This document shows, in pieces, positions 1 to 8,472 of a stretch of 10,074 nt of DNA (position 1 is the stretch's first letter; every line of letters begins with the position of its first letter). The stretch spans positions 1 to 10,074 of the forward strand of contig DATBWU010000162.1 of assembly GCA_036514635.1 (NCBI GenBank). The letters are read 5' to 3'. Under the pieces are notes generated by a model. It was not told the origin of the DNA. It searched no databases and worked only from the letters and a program-made list of their open reading frames with translations. The DNA comes from DASSFZ01 sp036514635 (GTDB taxonomy: Bacteria; Chloroflexota; Anaerolineae; Fen-1058). Both the position numbers and the translations under genes were made by a program.

Positions 1-234
1 GTGTGCACGCAAAACATGTCAGGCCGTTTGCGCCCGACGATGCCCACTCCGCTGCGCTACGGGGTGCTTCGCAAAATCGTCGGGCGCATACCACAAAGCC
101 GGACACACGCCTGCGGCGGGTGCAGTGCTTCCGTAAATCCGGCTGGATTCAGCCCGGTTTACCGGGCTTGGCAGCCTGAGCCGGGTGGCTTCAGCCCCCG
201 GCAGTGGGCGAACTGACAACCTTTGCGTGCACAC
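1..234. repeat. Structured non-coding element with 22-bp terminal inverted repeats (MITE-like)
   Basis: Bases 1-22 and 213-234 are inverted repeats matching at 19 of 22 positions; the outer 13 (GTGTGCACGCAAA and its complement at 222-234) are perfect. Inside are further stems: 29-41 with 76-88 (13 bp, TGCGCCCGACGAT), 141-145 with 150-154 (GGCTG), 151-157 with 162-168 (AGCCCGG, loop TTTA) and 180-185 with 197-202 (GCCGGG). I see no convincing gene; the open frames here are short and low in plausibility. The element lies just beyond the 3' end of the antiporter gene. The left inverted repeat touches the window edge, so the element may extend further left. The architecture fits a miniature inverted-repeat element or a large REP-type repeat; no transposase is visible. 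Bases 235-272 hold nothing I recognise, and no clear U-tract terminator for the minus-strand operon is visible. Confidence 0.65.
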
Positions 235-272
235 GGTGCATTTCAATTCCGGGGCGGGTTATGGCGGGCGCC

Positions 273-1367
273 TCACACGGGTATCGGCAAGAAGAAAAAC
301 GCCAGCGCCAGGATCACGTACACCACCAACAGCATCGCCCCTTCCAGCCAGTTGCTCTCGCCGTCCAGCGACACGAAGGCGGTGATCACCGACGCCGCGA
401 GCACCGCCGACAACTCGTACGAGTTGAATTCCAGTTTCAGCGGGTTGCCCAGCACCAGGCTCAGAATGACCATCACCGGCGCGACGAACAATGCGATTTG
501 CAGGCTCGACCCGACGGCGATGCTCAGGCTCAGGTCCATCTTGTTCTTCACTGCCACCTGCACGGCGACCAGGTGCTCGGCCACGTTGCCGACGATCGGC
601 ACCAGGATAATGCCGAGGAAGAACTCGCTCAATCCGAGCGATTCGGTCACCGGCTTGACCGCGCCGACGAGAATCTCGCTGAGGACGACAATCAGCCCGA
701 CCGCGATCACCAGAGCGATCAGCGCGTGGCGCATACTCCAGCCCGACGGCGCGTGCGCCTCGCGCACGAGCGGATCACCCTCGTGCGAGCGCGTCGTCAA
801 CGAATACACCAGCGCCAGCACGTACATCACCAGCATGGCGATCGACGCGCCAATGCTTAACCCCTCCACCGATGCGAAATTCGGTTCAATGGCAATATTG
901 AACAGCGACGGGATACCGAGCGCGATCACCGACAAGATTAGCAGCGTAGCGTCCACACCCGCATGAGCGCGATCAAATTTCTGGACGCCATTCTTAATTC
1001 CGCCGACCAACAACGCTACGCCCATCACCAGCAGCAGGTTGCCGAGGATCGAACCCGTGATGGACGCCAATACCAGACTGACCAGCCCCTCTCTCAATGC
1101 CGCCAGCGCGATGATCAACTCGGCGGCGTTACCCAGCGTCGCATTCAGCAACCCTCCTAACCGTGGGCCGGTTTTCTCGGCGAGCGCTTCCGTCGCCGTG
1201 CCGATCATCCCGGCCAGCGGAATCACCCCGGCCGCCGACAAGAGGAACCGATACAGTGGATCGGCTTCGGCCGCTTCAGCGAGAATCGCCGCCGGCACAA
1301 AGATGACGGTGATGAGCAGCGGCGTGTTAAGCCCGAGCAGGTCTTTCAGGTACGCGACGCGTGTCAT
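273..1367 (-). CDS. cax: Calcium/proton antiporter (Cax/ChaA family)
   Basis: This 364-residue polytopic membrane protein should export Ca2+ (or another divalent or monovalent cation) in exchange for protons. Both family signature repeats are present and oppositely placed in the two halves: GNAAELI at 79-85 (c-1) and GNVAEHLVA at 260-268 (c-2), with the conserved acidic residues E83 and E264. Hydrophobic segments cover most of the chain in roughly ten to eleven helices, and a hydrophilic loop (about 191-212) divides the halves, as in CaxA. The length is normal for bacterial members. The ATG overlaps the end of the lipid kinase gene by four bases (ATGA), and an AAGGGAG ribosome site lies just upstream inside that gene, so translation is probably coupled. 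No separate promoter is visible. Na+/H+ exchange is an alternative substrate that sequence alone does not exclude. Confidence 0.92.
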   Translation of the reverse strand: MTRVAYLKDLLGLNTPLLITVIFVPAAILAEAAEADPLYRFLLSAAGVIPLAGMIGTATEALAEKTGPRLGGLLNATLGNAAELIIALAALREGLVSLVLASITGSILGNLLLVMGVALLVGGIKNGVQKFDRAHAGVDATLLILSVIALGIPSLFNIAIEPNFASVEGLSIGASIAMLVMYVLALVYSLTTRSHEGDPLVREAHAPSGWSMRHALIALVIAVGLIVVLSEILVGAVKPVTESLGLSEFFLGIILVPIVGNVAEHLVAVQVAVKNKMDLSLSIAVGSSLQIALFVAPVMVILSLVLGNPLKLEFNSYELSAVLAASVITAFVSLDGESNWLEGAMLLVVYVILALAFFFLPIPV

Positions 1368-2317
1368 ATTCTCCCTTCGAACAGCGATTTTGGCGCGCAG
1401 GGCGGAATCAAGGCCTGCAGCGCGCGCGGCTCGACGGTGAACTCGGCCGGCGATGTGCCAATCGGCTCTGCATCGACGTGAACATCGAAACGAGTCGATG
1501 TTGAGATACGCACATACCGCGCGCGTGTCGTCATCACACGGGAATCGTGCACGTAGCGGTGCAACAACGCTCTCAGGAAATAGCCGATCGCCGTCACAAA
1601 CCGCTCGCCGCGAAACACGCTGACGTCCAGCCAGCCATCATCCAACCGCGCCTGGGGCGTGAGATGGAAGTAGCCTGCGTACAGCTCAGTGTTGCTCACC
1701 ACGGCCAGCATTGCGCGCTCGGTCGAGCACCGGCCATCGATCTCGATCTCGATCCGCGCACCGCGATAAGCCAGCGCGGCGCGCAGGGCCGCCAGGCTGT
1801 AGCCGATCACGCCCCAACGTTTGAACGACGCCGGTCGCGGCTCGACCGAGTGCGTGATGTGCGCATCCAGCCCGAGTCCCGACCACAACAGGAAATAGCG
1901 TGAGCATTCGTGCACGGTTCCCAGGCCGACCGTCGCGCGACCCACGTCGATCGATCGAACCTGCGCTTCGGCCATCAAGCGCGCCGCGGCGATCAGCGCA
2001 CGATGCGTCAGCGGCATCCGCAACTGTCGCGCCCACACATTCGCCGTCCCGCACGGCAGCAGGCCGACCGCCGTCTGGGTTCCCACCAGCGCGTTGACCG
2101 CCTCGTTGAGCGTGCCGTCACCGCCGGCGATCAGCGCCGCATCCAGCCCGGCCTCGGCCGCCGCCCGCGCCAGCCGGCCCGCATCGCCGGGTGCACGTGT
2201 CTGCTCCAGTTCGATCGACCAGCCGCGATCGACCAGATACCTGCGCACCTCGATCAGGTCAGGCTGCATATTGCGCGAACCCGAGGTCGGATTATGGATG
2301 ATCACTCCCCGGCGCAT
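1364..2317 (-). CDS. Diacylglycerol kinase family lipid kinase (DagK/YegS/BmrU type)
   Basis: The 317-residue protein belongs to the DAGK catalytic family, soluble enzymes that transfer phosphate from a nucleotide to diacylglycerol, sphingoid bases or related lipids at the inner membrane face. Visible marks are the N-terminal NPTSGS at 9-14, the nucleotide-binding GGDGT at 65-69, the LPCGTANVWAR segment at 87-97 (the usual PLGTxNxxAR motif), and the C-terminal beta-sandwich ending VDAEPIGTSP at 281-290, the usual DGE-type active-site region, here with Asp-Ala-Glu. The ATG at 2317 is fixed by the NPTSGS motif, which follows directly. No Shine-Dalgarno sequence precedes it, and a TATAAT box ends only eight bases upstream, so the mRNA is probably leaderless. 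It is the first gene of a two-gene operon with the cation antiporter. The lipid substrate cannot be named from the sequence. Confidence 0.9.
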   Translation of the reverse strand: MRRGVIIHNPTSGSRNMQPDLIEVRRYLVDRGWSIELEQTRAPGDAGRLARAAAEAGLDAALIAGGDGTLNEAVNALVGTQTAVGLLPCGTANVWARQLRMPLTHRALIAAARLMAEAQVRSIDVGRATVGLGTVHECSRYFLLWSGLGLDAHITHSVEPRPASFKRWGVIGYSLAALRAALAYRGARIEIEIDGRCSTERAMLAVVSNTELYAGYFHLTPQARLDDGWLDVSVFRGERFVTAIGYFLRALLHRYVHDSRVMTTRARYVRISTSTRFDVHVDAEPIGTSPAEFTVEPRALQALIPPCAPKSLFEGRI

Positions 2318-2325
2318 AGCGCGCG

Positions 2326-2354
2326 ATTATATCAGCGGCGATAGCCGGGCGCAA
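2326..2354 (-). promoter_or_regulatory. Promoter of the lipid kinase-antiporter operon
   Basis: Read on the minus strand, TTGCGC (2349-2354) and a perfect TATAAT (2326-2331) are separated by 17 bp. The -10 is perfect, but the -35 keeps only TTG. Transcription would start at about 2317-2320, at or within three bases of the start codon. Confidence 0.65.
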
Positions 2355-2406
2355 CACACCGCTACACTCGCACTCCCCTGCTCAATCGTCATACTCCCAC
2401 ACTCAA

Positions 2407-2434
2407 TTGCATCTCATCCGACTTGAGGTACAAT
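2407..2434 (+). promoter_or_regulatory. Probable promoter of the PASTA kinase gene
   Basis: TTGCAT (2407-2412) and TACAAT (2429-2434) are 16 bp apart, giving a start near 2441 and a leader of about 25 bases. No Shine-Dalgarno sequence is seen before the ATG at 2466. It is divergent from the lipid kinase promoter, with 52 bp between the two -35 boxes. The boxes are imperfect, so this is a moderate call. Confidence 0.45.
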
Positions 2435-2465
2435 ACCGCTCGATCCGCGCTCCACGTGCGACAGC

Positions 2466-4382
2466 ATGGAAACGACCACCCTCCTCAACAACCGATACCG
2501 CCTGCTCTCGCAGATCGCTGCCGGCGGTATGGCTGTGGTCTACAAGGCCCAGGATACGCTGCTCAACCGCGTCGTCGCGGTCAAAGTCTTGCGCGAATCC
2601 TACGCCGCCGATCCCACCTTCCAGGCCCGCTTCCAGCGCGAGGCCGAAGCCGCGGCCAACCTCAACCACGCCAACATCGTCACCGTGTACGATGTCGGGC
2701 ACGACACCGGCCGGCACTACATCGTGATGGAGTACGTCGACGGGGAAGACTTGAAGCACATCATCCGCGCCGAAGCGCCCTTGAGCATTCAGCGCGCCGT
2801 CGATATCGCAATCCAGATGTGCGCCGCGCTGGGAGCCGCGCACCGCGCCGGTCTGGTGCACTGCGACGTCAAGCCGCAAAATGTGCTGGTGACGAGCGAT
2901 AGCCGCGTCAAGGTTACCGACTTCGGTATTGCGCGCGTCGTGGCGCAGGCATCTACCGCCATCACCGAAACGGTGTGGGGCACGCCGCAGTACATCTCGC
3001 CGGAGCAGGCGGCGGGCGAGTCGCCCACGCCCGCCAGCGATGTGTACGCCGTCGGCGTGATCCTGTACGAGATGCTGTCGGGCCGCCTGCCGTTCGAAGG
3101 TGAGACGCACACGCAACTGGCGCTGGCTCACCTGCGCGACGAGCCGCCGCCCCTGCCCTCACTCAACCCGGCCGTGCCGCCGCAGATCGACCAGGTCGTG
3201 CGCAAGGTGATGAGCAAGGAGCCGTCGGCGCGCTATCGTAACGCCGACCAACTCGCGACGATCCTGATCGAATATCGCAACATCGCCGAGCAGGCTACCG
3301 GCTACATGCCGCCTACGCGCGCGCCGATCACCCCGACACAGGCACGCCCGTCCGTGGCGGCGCGGCCCGCTCAAGCGACCGAGGAAGGTTTCGATTGGCT
3401 GGGCTGGTTGCTGGGCGGGATCGCGGCGATTGCCATCATCGGGTTGATACCGCTGTGGCTATTCGTTTTTCAGACGCTCGGCGCAGGTGGACGGAGCGTG
3501 ACGCCGACGCCTCTCAACCAGACACCCTCGCCCGGCTCGGCGGTCACGCTCGGCGTCAATGATGTCCGCGTGCCCAGGGTGGTCGGCCTCACGCGCGACG
3601 AAGCCATCACCACACTCCGGGCCGCCGGCCTGCGCCCGGAAGAAGGCGCGCCACGCTTCAGCCAGGAAATCCCGGCCGGCAGGGTCATCGAGCAGAGGCC
3701 ACTACCAGACGAAGGCGCGCCGCGCAACTCGATCGTGCTGATCATCGTCAGCAACGGCCCGCAGGTTTCGCAAGTGCCCAACTTAATCGGGCTGCCACTG
3801 ACGACGAATATAGAGGAAAGCCTGAAGCAAGCCGGCTGGGACCTCCGCATCGAGCCGCAGTACAGCACCAGGCCGATCAGCGAAGTGCTCGGCCTGACAC
3901 CGCCGCCGTTCACGCAGCTCGCCTCGGGCGAACCACTGACTGTCACGGTCAGCGGCGGGATTACGATCACGCTGAACACACAATTCGGCGGCTTGATCTC
4001 GCTCGACAGCGTGCTGCTGCCCGAGAACGAGCTGCGGCCCGGTGAGCCGATCGACATTACCTTCCTCTGGCACGCGCTCGATCGGGTTAATACTCCTTAT
4101 AAACGTTTCATCCACTTCATCGACGAGAGGGGCGTCATCCGGTCCCAACAGGACTCCGAGCCGCAGCCTCCCACCACCACCTGGTCGCGCGACATAGTGA
4201 TTCGCGATCAGTTCTTCCTCCCCACGCCGCCCGATCTTCCACCCGGCGATTACACCCTCCTGGTCGGCTTCTATCCTGTTGCCGACCCCAGCGGAGCCAA
4301 TCGCTTGCCGATCACCGATGCCGGCAAATCCCAGGACATCGATAACCGCGCAGTGATCCAGACCATTAAGATCGTGCCGTAA
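2466..4382 (+). CDS. Membrane Ser/Thr protein kinase with two PASTA domains and a C-terminal beta-sandwich
   Basis: This 638-residue protein is a PknB/PrkC-type receptor kinase. The cytoplasmic kinase domain (about 11-270) has the Gly-rich loop IAAGGMAVVY (17-26, first Gly replaced by Ala), K40 in VAVK, E59 of helix C, the catalytic loop HCDVKPQN (132-139), DFG (152-154) and SPE (178-180). A linker rich in Pro, Thr and Ala leads to one membrane helix (about 311-336). Outside are two PASTA repeats (about 367-433 and 435-498), domains known to bind muropeptides or lipid II. The last 135 residues look like an immunoglobulin-like sandwich (YKRFIHFIDERG at 545-556, PPGDYTLLVGFYP at 592-604) of a type I associate with Chloroflexota surface proteins; that is from memory, not a search. 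The catalytic HRD is HCD, so regulation by activation-loop phosphorylation may be altered. No partner phosphatase is in the window. Start: the next Met (22) lies inside the Gly loop, so the ATG at 2466 is secure. Confidence 0.93.
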   Translation: METTTLLNNRYRLLSQIAAGGMAVVYKAQDTLLNRVVAVKVLRESYAADPTFQARFQREAEAAANLNHANIVTVYDVGHDTGRHYIVMEYVDGEDLKHIIRAEAPLSIQRAVDIAIQMCAALGAAHRAGLVHCDVKPQNVLVTSDSRVKVTDFGIARVVAQASTAITETVWGTPQYISPEQAAGESPTPASDVYAVGVILYEMLSGRLPFEGETHTQLALAHLRDEPPPLPSLNPAVPPQIDQVVRKVMSKEPSARYRNADQLATILIEYRNIAEQATGYMPPTRAPITPTQARPSVAARPAQATEEGFDWLGWLLGGIAAIAIIGLIPLWLFVFQTLGAGGRSVTPTPLNQTPSPGSAVTLGVNDVRVPRVVGLTRDEAITTLRAAGLRPEEGAPRFSQEIPAGRVIEQRPLPDEGAPRNSIVLIIVSNGPQVSQVPNLIGLPLTTNIEESLKQAGWDLRIEPQYSTRPISEVLGLTPPPFTQLASGEPLTVTVSGGITITLNTQFGGLISLDSVLLPENELRPGEPIDITFLWHALDRVNTPYKRFIHFIDERGVIRSQQDSEPQPPTTTWSRDIVIRDQFFLPTPPDLPPGDYTLLVGFYPVADPSGANRLPITDAGKSQDIDNRAVIQTIKIVP

Positions 4383-4432
4383 AGCTACGCCTGGATGAAC
4401 CTCACCCCTCGCCCCCTGACCCCTGACTCCAG

Positions 4433-4581
4433 GGCAATCGCATCTAATATGTCAAAGCCTGATTCGTTGTGATAATGCGCGGATGCTCCAGGCCCGCGTC
4501 CTCGCGGGCCGTCCGCGAGGACGCGGACGGTGAGCGACAATGTTGAATTTCCAGTATTAGATGAATTTAGATGCGATTGCC
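4433..4581. repeat. Outer 15-bp inverted repeat enclosing repeat core, copy A
   Basis: GGCAATCGCATCTAA (4433-4447) is perfectly complementary in reverse to 4567-4581. A second inner pairing, CATCTAATA (4441-4449) with TATTAGATG (4555-4563), competes with it because TTAGATG occurs twice on the right side (4557-4563 and 4567-4573). Nothing in the stretch looks coding. It fills most of the 273-bp gap between the kinase stop and ftsH and ends 18 bp before the ftsH -35 box. I see no direct repeats flanking it. Just upstream, 4410-4428 holds a short C-rich tandem (CCCTGAC twice) of no clear meaning. Confidence 0.6.
4488..4535 (+). repeat. Double-hairpin repeat core, copy A
   Basis: This 48-bp GC-rich unit recurs at 9038-9084 with 45 of 48 positions identical. 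It can fold in two ways. One is a single stem with 14-bp perfect arms (4494-4507 and 4513-4526, loop GCCGT). The other is two adjacent hairpins: GGCCCGCG/CGCGGGCC (4491-4498, 4503-4510, loop TCCT) and GTCCGCG/CGCGGAC (4511-4517, 4522-4528, loop AGGA). The two loops are complementary to each other. No T-tract follows, so it is not a classical terminator. Confidence 0.8.
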
Positions 4582-4599
4582 TATCCTTTACAGGGGTGC

Positions 4600-4629
4600 A
4601 TGACACGATTGTTTGAAGTGGGGTATAAT
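4600..4629 (+). promoter_or_regulatory. ftsH promoter
   Basis: ATGACA (4600-4605) and a perfect TATAAT (4624-4629) are spaced by 18 bp. The predicted start is at 4635-4636, giving a leader of about 20 bases that ends in the ribosome site. Confidence 0.75.
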
Positions 4630-4642
4630 TTGGCAGGGTCTT

Positions 4643-4650
4643 AGGGAGGT
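4643..4650 (+). promoter_or_regulatory. Strong ribosome binding site fixing the GTG start of ftsH
   Basis: AGGGAGGT lies five bases before the GTG at 4656. It decides in favour of this non-ATG start, which also leaves the N-terminal membrane helix intact. Confidence 0.8.
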
Positions 4651-4655
4651 ATAAC

Positions 4656-6599
<1,944 letters not shown>

Positions 6600-6609
6600 C
6601 CTGAGCATG

Positions 6610-6650
6610 AAAAGAGCCCCGGTTTCTGGGAGAAACCGGGGCTCTTTTTT
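6610..6650. terminator. Bidirectional intrinsic terminator between ftsH and the acyl-CoA ligase
   Basis: Perfect 14-bp arms (6614-6627 and 6631-6644, GAGCCCCGGTTTCT) with loop GGG are followed by six T on the plus strand (6645-6650) and preceded by AAAA (6610-6613), which is a U-tract on the minus strand. It lies 11 bases after the ftsH stop and 6 bases after the ligase stop, so it can end both converging transcripts. Confidence 0.93.
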
Positions 6651-6656
6651 GTGAAC

Positions 6657-8390
6657 TCACCTCACGGCCATCTTCTTCTTTTCTTCCTCGACCAGCACGC
6701 GGCGCAACACCTTACCGACGAGTGTCTTGGGCAGCTCGCTGCGGAATTCGATCGAGCGCGGCTGCTTGTACGGCGCGAGTTTGTCCGCAATGAATTTCTT
6801 GATGTCTTCCTCGGTCGCAGCCACATCCGGCTTGAGCACCACCCAGGCTTTGACGACCTCCGTGCCGCGCGCCGGGTCGGTCAGTCCTGCCGCGCCAACT
6901 TCGAGCACCGCCGGGTGCAGGGCAATCGCTTCCTCGATCTCGCGCGGCCACACCTGGTAGCCGCCGACTTTGATCAGCTCCTTCTTGCGATCGACGATAT
7001 AGAAGTAGCCGTCTTCGTCCATGCGAGCGATGTCGCCCGTGTACAGCCACGCTGCGCCGTTCGGGTCCTTGGGGTCTTTGCGCAGGGCATTTTGAGTCTT
7101 GGCCGGATCGGCGTGGTAGCCCAGCATCACTTGCGGTCCGCGAATGCACAGCTCGCCGATCTCGCCGATGCCCAGCTCCGTCACCTCGTCGTCGAGACTG
7201 ACGATCTTGCACTCCATGTCCGGGAACGGCAGGCCGATCGAACCTTCTTTGTTCAGCCCTGACAGTGGGTTGCAATGCGAGGCCGTCGGCGCTTCGGACA
7301 TGCCGTAGCCCTCGACCAGCTTGCCGCCGGTGTTCGCCTCGAACCGATTCTTGATCTCCAGCAGCAAGGGAGCCGATCCGGAGATGCAGGCTTTGATCGA
7401 GCGCAAGTCGTGCTTCTCGATGCCGGGATAGTTGTTGATCGCGTTGTACAGGCGCGGCACGCCGGGGAAGATCGTCGGCTTGCAGGCGTCAATCGCGTCG
7501 ATGACGGTTTCCAGTTCGCGCGCGTTCGGCACCAGCACCATCGATGCGGCAGCCTGCACAGCCAATGACATGCCGGCCACCATGCCATACACATGGAATA
7601 GTGGAATGGCGATCAGCACGGTCTCCTGGCCCTCGGTGCAGTTGACGAACCAGGAACGTATCTGGAGCGTATTCGCCACCAGGTTGCGGTGCAGGGCGAT
7701 GGCCGCCTTCGGTTCGCCGGTCGTTCCGCCTGAATATTGGAATAGTGCCCGATCGTCTGCACCGATATCCATCTTGGGTCGCTGCGACGCACGATACTTC
7801 GACATCAAGTCGCTGAAAGCGATGTGACCGGACGCCAGCTCGACGCGGTCGCCGCTCTTCTTCTCCCTCGCCAGCGTGAACAGGACACGCAACAGCCCGC
7901 TCATGTATTCTTTGATATTGGTGACGATCACGTTCCTGACTTTGGTGTTGGGCAGCGCCTTCTGCACGACCGGGTAAAAGCGGCTCATGCAGATGATCGT
8001 CTCCGCGCCGCTGTCCTTCAATTGCTTCTCCAGCTCCGGCGCAGTATAGGTCGGGTTGCTGGCGACGATCACCCCTCCGGCTTTGAGAATGCCGTAGAAG
8101 GCGATGACGAACTGCGGGATATTGGGCATGAAGATCATGACCCGATCGCCCTTCTTCACCCCCAGGTCGGCCAGCGCAGCCGCCGTGCGATCGCTCAGGT
8201 CGTTGAGCGCAGCATAGGTCAACGCGCTTTTGGCGAAGCCCTGATGCGACGGCTTGAAGTGAATCGCCGGTCTGTTGGGATACTTGGCTGCCGACTGTTC
8301 GAGAAACGTGTGCAAGGGGTGCTCAGGATACGGCCGGAGGGAAGCAGTGACACCTTGATCGTAATGCCTTAGCCACGGCTTATCCATCAT
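6657..8390 (-). CDS. Long-chain fatty acid-CoA ligase (FadD-like, ANL superfamily)
   Basis: The enzyme adenylates a fatty acid with ATP and then forms the CoA thioester, activating it for beta-oxidation or lipid synthesis. From the ATG at 8390 the product has 577 residues, close to FadD. Motifs in order: P-loop YSGGTTGEPK (219-228), FHVYGM (265-270), SGSAPL (337-342), YGMSEA (362-367), the YTGD aspartate (450-453), the hinge DRKKELIKVGGYQVWP (467-482) and the C-terminal catalytic lysine K560 in LPKTLVGKVLRR. The frame stays open upstream to an ATG at 8447, but that codon lies upstream of the -10 box; the ribosome site at 8397-8402 supports 8390 (a second ATG follows at 8387). It has its own promoter although a thioesterase gene lies just upstream on the same strand. 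Chain length and carboxylate preference are not certain, so FadD is a family label only. Confidence 0.93.
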   Translation of the reverse strand: MMDKPWLRHYDQGVTASLRPYPEHPLHTFLEQSAAKYPNRPAIHFKPSHQGFAKSALTYAALNDLSDRTAAALADLGVKKGDRVMIFMPNIPQFVIAFYGILKAGGVIVASNPTYTAPELEKQLKDSGAETIICMSRFYPVVQKALPNTKVRNVIVTNIKEYMSGLLRVLFTLAREKKSGDRVELASGHIAFSDLMSKYRASQRPKMDIGADDRALFQYSGGTTGEPKAAIALHRNLVANTLQIRSWFVNCTEGQETVLIAIPLFHVYGMVAGMSLAVQAAASMVLVPNARELETVIDAIDACKPTIFPGVPRLYNAINNYPGIEKHDLRSIKACISGSAPLLLEIKNRFEANTGGKLVEGYGMSEAPTASHCNPLSGLNKEGSIGLPFPDMECKIVSLDDEVTELGIGEIGELCIRGPQVMLGYHADPAKTQNALRKDPKDPNGAAWLYTGDIARMDEDGYFYIVDRKKELIKVGGYQVWPREIEEAIALHPAVLEVGAAGLTDPARGTEVVKAWVVLKPDVAATEEDIKKFIADKLAPYKQPRSIEFRSELPKTLVGKVLRRVLVEEEKKKMAVR

Positions 8391-8396
8391 ACGATC

Positions 8397-8402
8397 TCCT
8401 CC
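8397..8402 (-). promoter_or_regulatory. Ribosome binding site choosing the ligase start
   Basis: GGAGGA on the minus strand lies six bases before the ATG at 8390, which is followed at once by a second ATG. It argues against the in-frame ATG at 8447. Confidence 0.8.
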
Positions 8403-8430
8403 ACTATGAGGTGCGGTCCGAGGTGATTTG

Positions 8431-8460
8431 AGTATAGCCCATGCCACCTGCCGATGTCAA
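8431..8460 (-). promoter_or_regulatory. Promoter of the acyl-CoA ligase gene
   Basis: On the minus strand a perfect TTGACA (8455-8460) and TATACT (8431-8436) are 18 bp apart. The predicted start is the A at about 8424, giving a leader of about 33 bases. It lies in the gap after the thioesterase stop, so the ligase can be expressed independently. Confidence 0.82.
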
Positions 8461-8472
8461 CTGCATTTGGCG

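Noticed and set aside
204..966. Long plus-strand open frames opposite the antiporter gene
   Set aside because: The products are His/Gln/Arg-rich or Ser/Thr/Ala-rich without motifs and overlap a complete antiporter gene with both signature repeats, so they are shadows.
2382..2426. CTCAA/TTGAG inverted repeat around the kinase promoter as an operator
   Set aside because: Five-base arms in skewed sequence are easily met by chance, and no regulator gene is adjacent.
2403..3131. 242-codon minus-strand frame opposite the kinase domain
   Set aside because: It is antisense to conserved kinase motifs and has no recognisable domain or ribosome site.
4408..4430. C-rich tandem (CCCTGAC twice) after the kinase gene as a regulatory site
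   Set aside because: Two seven-base units in a low-complexity C-rich stretch are not enough to support a function.
4488..4535. Core hairpin as an intrinsic terminator for the kinase gene
   Set aside because: The stem is strong but no run of T follows on either strand, and the same unit occurs before lexA, where the upstream gene is divergent and needs no terminator.
4433..4581. CRISPR array or tandem repeat
   Set aside because: Only inverted repeats are present; there are no regularly spaced direct repeats with spacers anywhere in the window.
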